A stretch of DNA of 19,027 nucleotides, taken from JAXFQS01 sp034178815. GTDB taxonomy: Bacteria > Verrucomicrobiota > Kiritimatiellia > RFP12 > DVOR01. How positions within the stretch are numbered: the first letter of the stretch is position 1; the number at the start of each line of letters is the position of its first letter. The stretch is taken from the NCBI GenBank assembly GCA_034178815.1, contig JAXFQS010000164.1, positions 1 to 19,027 of the forward strand, read 5' to 3'. Made by a program: the position numbers and the translations under genes. The notes beneath the pieces were generated by a model. The model was not told the origin of the DNA. It searched no databases and was given only the letters and a program-made list of their open reading frames with translations. This document shows, piece by piece, positions 14,212 through 19,027 of this stretch.

Positions 14212-14942
14212 AGACGCTTGTGGTCATCCCAACCTACGATGAGCGCGACAATGTCGGGCCGATGGCTCAGGCTGTCCTGGCCCAGTCCCCCGGACTTGAG
14301 TTGCTCTTTGTGGATGACAACTCCCCGGATGGCACAGGGGCAATACTGGACGGATTGGCTGCGGAAAATCCGCGCATTCATGTGCTTCACCGTCCAGGCA
14401 AGGAAGGGCTTGGTCGGGCCTACACGGCTGGTTTCTCCTGGGCTCTGGAGCGGGACTACTCGGCTGTAATTCAAATGGACTGCGACTTCTCGCACGATCC
14501 TGCGGATATCCCCCGTTTCCTCAAGGCTTTGGGGGAGAATGATTTGGTCATTGGCTCTCGTTATGCGGGCGGGATCCGCGTGCTGGACTGGCCTTTTTCG
14601 CGGTTGATTATTAGTTTGGCGGCAGGGGTCTATGTGCGTCTGGTGACGGGGATGCCAGTCAGCGATCCGACGGGCGGGTTCAAGGCGTTCCGGGCGGAGG
14701 TGCTGCGCGAGGTGGATTTGTCGACGATTACCTCGAACGGCTATAGTTTCCAACTGGAGGTGAACCACGCTATTTGGATGTCGGGCCGGCGGCTAGTTGA
14801 GATGCCAATCATTTTCAGGGATCGTGCGGCGGGCTACTCGAAGATGAATCTCGACATTGCCTTTGAATCGATGTTGATGGTCCTTAAAGTCTGGGCGCGC
14901 AACCGTTTCCGCCGTCGTCCACGCCGGAGGGCTTCGGTCTGA
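14208..14942 (+). CDS. Polyprenol-phosphate mannose/glucose synthase (GT2, DPM1-like)
   Basis: A 244-residue family 2 glycosyltransferase of the dolichol-phosphate-mannose synthase type, which transfers a sugar from GDP- or UDP-sugar to a polyprenyl phosphate. Seen are VVIPTYDERDNV, LLFVDDNSPDGTG, VIQMDCDFSHDPADIP (DxD metal site), DLVIGSRYAGG, SDPTGGFKAFRAEVL and SNGYSFQLEVN. There is no C-terminal membrane domain. Instead, a strongly basic tail (RNRFRRRPRRRASV) may bind the membrane surface. It is coupled to thiG upstream and to the UbiA-family gene downstream by 1- to 4-base overlaps. Whether the donor carries mannose or another hexose cannot be decided here. Confidence 0.9.
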   Translation: MKTLVVIPTYDERDNVGPMAQAVLAQSPGLELLFVDDNSPDGTGAILDGLAAENPRIHVLHRPGKEGLGRAYTAGFSWALERDYSAVIQMDCDFSHDPADIPRFLKALGENDLVIGSRYAGGIRVLDWPFSRLIISLAAGVYVRLVTGMPVSDPTGGFKAFRAEVLREVDLSTITSNGYSFQLEVNHAIWMSGRRLVEMPIIFRDRAAGYSKMNLDIAFESMLMVLKVWARNRFRRRPRRRASV

Positions 14943-15832
14943 TGAGGGTGCCGCCTTTGATTCGCGCGCTTCGTCCCAAGCAGTGGGTGAAGAATGGTTT
15001 TATCCCAGCGGGCTGGTTCTTTGCGCTCTGGGATCCGGCGGAGTGCGCTCTGGCGAGGGGGTGGATTCCGTTCGGGCGTGAACTTTTGGCGGTGGGGTTG
15101 TTCTCTGCGGTCGCCTCGGGTGTCTATCTGTTCAATGATATTCGCGATGTGTCTGCGGACCGGCTTCATCCGGCGAAGCGGACGCGTCCGATTGCCTCTG
15201 GCGAACTTTCGGTGCGGGCCGCCGGGTGGGCATCTGCGTTGCTTTTGCTGGGGGGAATGGCGGGGGGATTCTTGGTGGCTCCGGGGTTTGGGGGGCTCTG
15301 CTGCGGGTATGTTTTGATGCAGCTGGCCTACACGCTTGGGCTCAAACGGGTGCCTTTTGTCGATGTTTTCGTGGTGGCGATGGGGTTTGTGCTGCGGGCG
15401 ATTGCGGGGACATTGGTTGTCCAGGTGCGGCTCTCGCCGTGGCTATTGCTGTGCGTCTTTCTGTTGGCGCTCTTCCTGGCTCTCTGCAAGCGCCGCCACG
15501 AACGGGTCGCGCTCGAAGGTGAAACCGCCACTAGGGCTGTTTTGGCGCACTATACGCCCGCGCTGCTGGACATGCAAATCGCCATCACCGCGGCCTGCGT
15601 CATCGCCGCCTATGCGATGTACACGCTCGCGCCTGAGACCATCCACCGTTTCGGCAATGCGCGGCTTGGGCTGACCATTCCCTTTGTGATTTTCGGCCTC
15701 TTTCGCTACCTCCATCTGGTCTACAACAAAGAGCAGGGCGGTGCCCCTGAAATGGTACTGCTGACCGACCGTGCCATCATCTGCACGGTTGCGGGATTCT
15801 TCGCCACCGCCGTGCTGACCTTCCTGATTTAG
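14942..15832 (+). CDS. UbiA-family decaprenyl-phosphate phosphoribosyltransferase-like protein
   Basis: A 296-residue polytopic membrane protein with about eight to nine helices. The start LIRALRPKQWVKNGFIPAGW, the first acidic motif NDIRDVSADRLHPAKRTRPI (Asn65, Asp66, Asp69, Asp73) and ASGELS match the DPPR-synthase (Rv3806c-like) branch of UbiA. That branch moves phosphoribose from PRPP to a polyprenyl phosphate rather than a prenyl chain to an aromatic ring. A second motif region is LALCKRRHERVALEGE. The product feeds arabinofuranose donors in mycobacteria; the DprE1/DprE2 epimerases are not in the window. It overlaps the upstream polyprenol-phosphate sugar synthase by one base, consistent with two lipid-linked sugar donors being made together. 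Confidence 0.85.
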   Translation: MRVPPLIRALRPKQWVKNGFIPAGWFFALWDPAECALARGWIPFGRELLAVGLFSAVASGVYLFNDIRDVSADRLHPAKRTRPIASGELSVRAAGWASALLLLGGMAGGFLVAPGFGGLCCGYVLMQLAYTLGLKRVPFVDVFVVAMGFVLRAIAGTLVVQVRLSPWLLLCVFLLALFLALCKRRHERVALEGETATRAVLAHYTPALLDMQIAITAACVIAAYAMYTLAPETIHRFGNARLGLTIPFVIFGLFRYLHLVYNKEQGGAPEMVLLTDRAIICTVAGFFATAVLTFLI

Positions 15833-15855
15833 CCATCCGCGGATAGCAACGAACC

Positions 15856-15883
15856 GGGGGCGTCGGTTGCAACCGACGCCCCC
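15856..15883. terminator. Perfect 28-base palindrome between convergent genes
   Basis: GGGGGCGTCGGTTG followed by its exact complement forms a 12-bp stem with a 4-base TGCA loop, very GC-rich, starting 24 bases after the UbiA-family stop and 23 bases before the stop of the convergent DUF805 gene. GTTT follows on the plus strand, a short U-tract only. The position and symmetry suit a bidirectional terminator. Its centre is the palindrome GGTTGCAACC seen elsewhere in the window. Confidence 0.7.
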
Positions 15884-15905
15884 GTTTCGTGCCGACCAAT
15901 CGATC

Positions 15906-16262
15906 CTACTCCTGGGTATCGAACCGGTTCGGTCGAACCGACTTCTGAAGCAAGAAGACCCATAGGACAATGCCCCCGATGATAGGCAGGAACGCCCACA
16001 ATAAGTTCCACCCCGACCGGTTCGTGTCGTGCAACCGCCGCACCGTCAGCGTACAGGCTGTAATGATCCAAATCAGGTAGAACGCCAGGGTGACGACTGC
16101 AATGAGAAGAGAGCCTTGGGCTAGTTTGTGAAGGATTTTGCCAATGACGAGGTTGACCACAAACGGCGTCCAGAACTCCGAACGCGAGGCGCAACCTTTG
16201 AGGACAAAGGCTTTGCGGAATGCAAGAAGATAGATGCCGGCAATCGAGTTGGCTTCAGGCAT
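15906..16262 (-). CDS. DUF805 family membrane protein
   Basis: A 118-residue protein with three to four hydrophobic segments and the family hallmark TLTVRRLHDTNRSGWNLLW followed by FLPIIGGIVLWVFLL and VRPNRFDTQE. The N-terminal CASRSEFWTPFVVNLV corresponds to the R-x-x-FW motif of DUF805 (YhaH/YhaI-like). The function of the family is unknown. The start is put at ATG 16262 because GGGAG lies about 7 bases upstream; a GTG at 16313 would add 17 residues that do not resemble the family. It lies about 110 bases after serS on the same strand and probably reads out of the serS transcript. Confidence 0.82.
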   Translation of the reverse strand: MPEANSIAGIYLLAFRKAFVLKGCASRSEFWTPFVVNLVIGKILHKLAQGSLLIAVVTLAFYLIWIITACTLTVRRLHDTNRSGWNLLWAFLPIIGGIVLWVFLLQKSVRPNRFDTQE

Positions 16263-16373
16263 AGAACTCTCCCAGAGCAGGGGATTGGAGGAGGAATAGA
16301 AAAGCCGCATCACCCTAAGGCAAGAGCGCAGGGCGATTGCGGCAAGAGCGATGAAGAAATGGGAGAAAAAGGG

Positions 16374-17651
16374 CTACTTCGCCTTGGGTAAGAGACGCTC
16401 GGTTCCACCAAGATAGGGGCGTATCACCTCGGGGATGAGAACCGAACCATCCTCCTGCTGACATTGCTCAAGAATGGCAATCATCAGACGCGGCAACGCC
16501 ACCCCCGAACCATTGAGCGTGTGCACCAGTCGCGGCTTCCCATCCGGACCACGGTAGCGAATATTCGCCCGCCGCGCCTGGAAATCCTCGAAGTTCGAAC
16601 AACTCGATACCTCAAGCCAACTGTCGGTCGCCGGCGAGTACAGTTCAATGTCATAACACTTCGCCGCAGAAAAGGAGATGTCCCCGCTGCAGAGTTCAAT
16701 CACCCGGTAGTGCAGATTGAGATTCTGGAGAATCTCTTCCGCGTTCGCCACGAGGCTTTCCAACTCATCATACGAAGTCTCCGGCTCCACGAACTTCACC
16801 ATCTCGACTTTGTCGAACTGGTGCACGCGGAGGATACCCCTCGTGTCCTTTCCTGCCGACCCCGCCTCGCGGCGGAAACATGGCGTGTAGGCCGTCAGGT
16901 AGACCGGAAGTTTCTCGATGATATCGTTTCGGTAGTAGTTGGTGACGGGAACCTCCGCGGTCGGCACCAGCCAATAGTCGTCGGCGTTGCAGTGGTACAT
17001 ATCCTCCGCCATCTTGGGCAACTGCCCAGTGCCAACCATAGAAGCCGTGTTCACGACATAGGGGGGAATCATCTCGGTATAGCCTTGCTTCTGCGTGTGC
17101 AGGTCGAGCATATACTGGATGAGCGCGCGTTGCAACCGGGACCCCTGGCCCAAGAGTATCGGAAAGCCGGGGCCTGTCAACTTGACGGCCCGGGGGAAGT
17201 CAAAGATACCGAGCTTTTCGCCGATTGCGACATGGTCAAGCGGTTTGAAGGAGAAGGTCCTAGGGGTGCCTACGACGCGCACGACCCGATTGGCAGAAGC
17301 GTCCGGCCCGGTTGGTATGGTCGGGCAGGGGACATTGGGCACGGCGAGCATGGCCGTGCGGAGTCTCTCCTCGACATTGGCAAGCAGGTTGTCGCAGAGG
17401 GTAATGGTTTCTCCGAGCACGCGCATAGAGGTCTGTATGGCGAAGGTGTCTTTACCTTCGCGCTTGGCCTGTCCGATTTCTTTGGAGACGGCGTTGCGCT
17501 TCTGCTTGAGTTCGTCTGCTTTTGCGATGAGGGCGCGGCGTTCAATGTCGGCAGCGAGGATCTTCTCAAGACAGGCGGTATCCATTCCTCTGCGGACGAG
17601 GCCGTTGCGGACTTCTTCGGTGTTCTCGCGAATGCGTTTGATGTCGAGCAT
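16374..17651 (-). CDS. serS: Seryl-tRNA synthetase
   Basis: A 425-residue class II synthetase that charges tRNA-Ser (and tRNA-Sec). The N-terminal coiled-coil arm (about residues 30-105) contacts the long variable arm of tRNA-Ser. The catalytic part has motif 1 (FPILLGQGSRLQRALIQYML), motif 2 (PCFRREAGSAGKDTRGILRV then HQFDKVEM), the VPTAEVPVTN serine pocket and motif 3 (LNGSGVALPRLMIAILE). All are complete. AAAGGA lies about 7 bases before the ATG. A TGC-TATACT element stands 46 bases upstream. The composition switches from G-rich to C-rich on the plus strand within the gene, near 17200. Confidence 0.97.
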   Translation of the reverse strand: MLDIKRIRENTEEVRNGLVRRGMDTACLEKILAADIERRALIAKADELKQKRNAVSKEIGQAKREGKDTFAIQTSMRVLGETITLCDNLLANVEERLRTAMLAVPNVPCPTIPTGPDASANRVVRVVGTPRTFSFKPLDHVAIGEKLGIFDFPRAVKLTGPGFPILLGQGSRLQRALIQYMLDLHTQKQGYTEMIPPYVVNTASMVGTGQLPKMAEDMYHCNADDYWLVPTAEVPVTNYYRNDIIEKLPVYLTAYTPCFRREAGSAGKDTRGILRVHQFDKVEMVKFVEPETSYDELESLVANAEEILQNLNLHYRVIELCSGDISFSAAKCYDIELYSPATDSWLEVSSCSNFEDFQARRANIRYRGPDGKPRLVHTLNGSGVALPRLMIAILEQCQQEDGSVLIPEVIRPYLGGTERLLPKAK

Positions 17652-17697
17652 GGGGGTATCCTTTGGGCACGGGCGGTGGGCTCGCGCAAATGGGGTT

Positions 17698-17727
17698 AGT
17701 ATAGCACAATGGGGTGGAGGATGCCAT
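17698..17727 (-). promoter_or_regulatory. Candidate promoter for serS
   Basis: On the minus strand TATACT (17698-17703) is preceded by TGC, an extended -10 identical to that of the ddl promoter. A partial -35, ATGGCA (17722-17727, 4/6 matches), stands 18 bases upstream. It is divergent from the mnmA promoter. Confidence 0.5.
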
Positions 17728-17758
17728 TGATTTCGGTTTGTCCGGCGTGAAATTGCGG

Positions 17759-17787
17759 TTGCAATGGGGGGTAAAATCGTCTACTAT
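17759..17787 (+). promoter_or_regulatory. Candidate promoter for mnmA
   Basis: TTGCAA (17759-17764), a 17-base spacer and TACTAT (17782-17787) lie 25 bases before the mnmA ATG. The -35 overlaps GGTTGCAA (17757-17764), a near-copy of the palindrome GGTTGCAACC found elsewhere in the window. Confidence 0.5.
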
Positions 17788-17812
17788 GGGGTTTTGGAGA
17801 AAGGTAGGCAGG

Positions 17813-18871
17813 ATGAGGTCTGAAGATTTGGTTGTATTGGGTTTGAGCGGGGGGGTGGACTCGGCAGTGGCGGCATTGCGTCTGCGCTCGGAGGGGCGTG
17901 AGGTGGTTGGCGTGACGCTGCGGATGCACGACCTGAGCGGGTGCGGGGGTGATGCGTCGGAGGCGGCGCGGCGGGTGGCTGATCGTGTGGGAATTCGGCA
18001 TCTTGTGGTGGATTGCCGTGACGGGTTTCGTCGGGAGGTTCTGCTGCGTTGCTGGGAGGCTTATGATGGGGGGCGAACGCCGAATCCGTGTGTTTTCTGC
18101 AATGCTAAGGTGAAGTTTGCGGCGCTCGCCGGGGTGGCGGACGAGTTGGGGGCGGGGTATATCGCGACGGGGCATTATGCGCAACTTCGCGGGGGGCGGA
18201 TTGTGCGGGGGGTGGACGAGCGGAAGGATCAGAGTTATTTTCTCTGGGCGTTGCCGCGCGCGGTTCGGGAGCGGCTATTGTTTCCGCTCGGATCTTGGAT
18301 CAAGGGGGGGGTGCGCGCGGCGGCTCGCGAGGCGGGGTTGGCCAATGCGGAGGCGCCAGAGAGCCAGGATGTCTGTTTCTCGGATGGGACGACACCTTTT
18401 GCGGAGTTGCTGCGGCGGACGGTGGGGGGGCGGGTTCGCGAGGGGCTGTTCGTCGATGATGAGGGGCGGGCGCTGGGCCCTCACAAGGGGGTGCATCTCT
18501 GCACGATCGGGCAACGGAAGGGGTTGGGGATTGCGCTGGGGGCGCGGGCACGGGTGGTGTCAATCGATGCGTGCTCGGGGCGGATTGGGCTTTCGACGAA
18601 TCCGCGGGCGACGGCGGCGGTCGGGGCGGTGGCGGAGGGGTGGATATGGCAGGAGGCGGAGCCTGGGCGGGATGTGGCGCTGACGGCGCAGACGCGATAC
18701 CGTCAGCGTCCGATTCCTGTGGCGTCGTGGGCCTGTTCGGAGGGGCGTATGGAGGTGCGTTTCGCGCAACCGGCGGATGTCATCACGCCGGGGCAGTCGC
18801 TGGTGCTCTACGCGGGCGATGAAGTTGTCGGCGGCGGCTTTGTGCGCCAAGGAATCGGGGCGAAGGATTGA
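17813..18871 (+). CDS. mnmA: tRNA-specific 2-thiouridylase MnmA
   Basis: It adds sulfur to uridine 34 of tRNA-Lys, -Glu and -Gln by ATP-dependent adenylation and persulfide transfer. The 352-residue protein has the PP-loop VVLGLSGGVDSAVAAL, GVTLRMHD, GRTPNPCVFCNAKVKF with the nucleophilic cysteine, ATGHYAQL, DQSYFLWALP and ESQDVCFSDG with the second catalytic cysteine, then the C-terminal beta domain (HLCTIGQRKGLGIALG). The start at 17813 gives MRSEDLVVLGLSGG; an in-frame ATG nine codons upstream (17786) overlaps the predicted -10 and is less likely. AAAGG precedes the chosen ATG by about 8 bases. It is divergent from serS. Codons are strongly G-ending, with many GGG runs. Confidence 0.96.
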   Translation: MRSEDLVVLGLSGGVDSAVAALRLRSEGREVVGVTLRMHDLSGCGGDASEAARRVADRVGIRHLVVDCRDGFRREVLLRCWEAYDGGRTPNPCVFCNAKVKFAALAGVADELGAGYIATGHYAQLRGGRIVRGVDERKDQSYFLWALPRAVRERLLFPLGSWIKGGVRAAAREAGLANAEAPESQDVCFSDGTTPFAELLRRTVGGRVREGLFVDDEGRALGPHKGVHLCTIGQRKGLGIALGARARVVSIDACSGRIGLSTNPRATAAVGAVAEGWIWQEAEPGRDVALTAQTRYRQRPIPVASWACSEGRMEVRFAQPADVITPGQSLVLYAGDEVVGGGFVRQGIGAKD

Positions 18872-18890
18872 CACCATAAGGGGGCGTAGA

Positions 18891-18946
18891 TTGATACCTG
18901 CCGGAGGCTTTCTCGGGTACCGTGGGGGCGCGGTGGTAGGTATCAA
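18891..18946. repeat. 12-base inverted repeat after mnmA
   Basis: TTGATACCTGCC (18891-18902) and GGTAGGTATCAA (18935-18946) are inverted copies with one mismatch, separated by 32 G-rich bases that include a possible inner ACCG/CGGT stem. It starts 19 bases after the mnmA stop. It could be a transcript-end structure or the flank of a structured RNA; no U-run follows. Confidence 0.55.
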
Positions 18947-18954
18947 ATGGAACA

Positions 18955-18983
18955 GGCCGCCCGGCGCGATGCGCCGGACGGCC
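18955..18983. repeat. GC-rich hairpin near the window end
   Basis: Two 13-base arms (18955-18967 and 18971-18983) pair with one mismatch around a 3-base GAT loop. It lies 8 bases beyond the preceding inverted repeat. The bases after it (ATATAGGAAGG) are not a U-tract on the plus strand. The remaining bases to 19027 hold nothing I can assign. Confidence 0.55.
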
Positions 18984-19027
18984 ATATAGGAAGGAACCGC
19001 GCGGGCGAGATCTTGTAGAAGGCTTCC

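Noticed and set aside
1..19027. tRNA or rRNA genes, CRISPR arrays, insertion sequences
   Set aside because: No T-loop or CCA-end pattern, direct-repeat array, transposase motif or target-site duplication was found on reading the strand and its intergenic regions.

Overview
The window reads as a piece of a Gram-negative, probably anaerobic bacterium of about 60% GC. It has genes for lipopolysaccharide export and Kdo synthesis (lptC, lptA, lptB, kdsA, kdsB), a rubrerythrin, a D-Ala-D-Ala ligase with ftsQ and ftsA, and an unusual FtsZ. The gene order kdsB-kdsA-lptC-lptA-lptB-hpf-hprK, together with the aberrant FtsZ, fits the Planctomycetota-Verrucomicrobiota superphylum (Verrucomicrobiota, Lentisphaerota or Kiritimatiellota). 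That placement is inference from gene content; there is no rRNA in the window. Seventeen complete genes and one partial gene are called. No tRNA, rRNA, insertion sequence, integrase or CRISPR array was seen.

Positions 1-5028, minus strand: one apparent operon. In transcription order it is rubrerythrin, kdsB, kdsA, lptC, lptA, lptB, hpf and hprK (cut by the window edge). Gaps are 0-60 bases. It links Kdo synthesis, LPS transport, ribosome hibernation and HPr phosphorylation. The rpoN gene that usually sits after lptB in proteobacteria is absent. A 303-base spacer at 5029-5331 holds divergent candidate promoters.

Positions 5332-10701, plus strand: ddl, ftsQ, ftsA, a divergent ftsZ, a small lipoprotein and a family 2 glycosyltransferase, tightly packed. 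This is the distal end of a dcw (division and cell wall) cluster. FtsZ keeps the tubulin signature and the C-terminal partner-binding peptide but has altered T7-loop residues.

Positions 10933-15832, plus strand: an NfeD-like protein and an SPFH/stomatin protein (a common membrane pair). A HydE-like radical SAM enzyme fused at its C-terminus to a ThiS sulfur-carrier domain follows, then ThiG, a polyprenyl-phosphate-sugar synthase and a UbiA-family phosphoribosyltransferase. Stops and starts overlap at most junctions, so this is one transcription unit. The HydE::ThiS fusion next to ThiG is the most striking feature of the window and suggests a variant thiazole-forming route.

Positions 15856-19027: a strong palindrome lies between convergent genes, followed by a DUF805 membrane protein and serS on the minus strand. 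Divergently, mnmA lies on the plus strand. The last 156 bases contain two inverted repeats and no gene I can assign. Across the whole window the plus strand alternates between G-rich and C-rich blocks that do not follow gene direction and switch inside genes.
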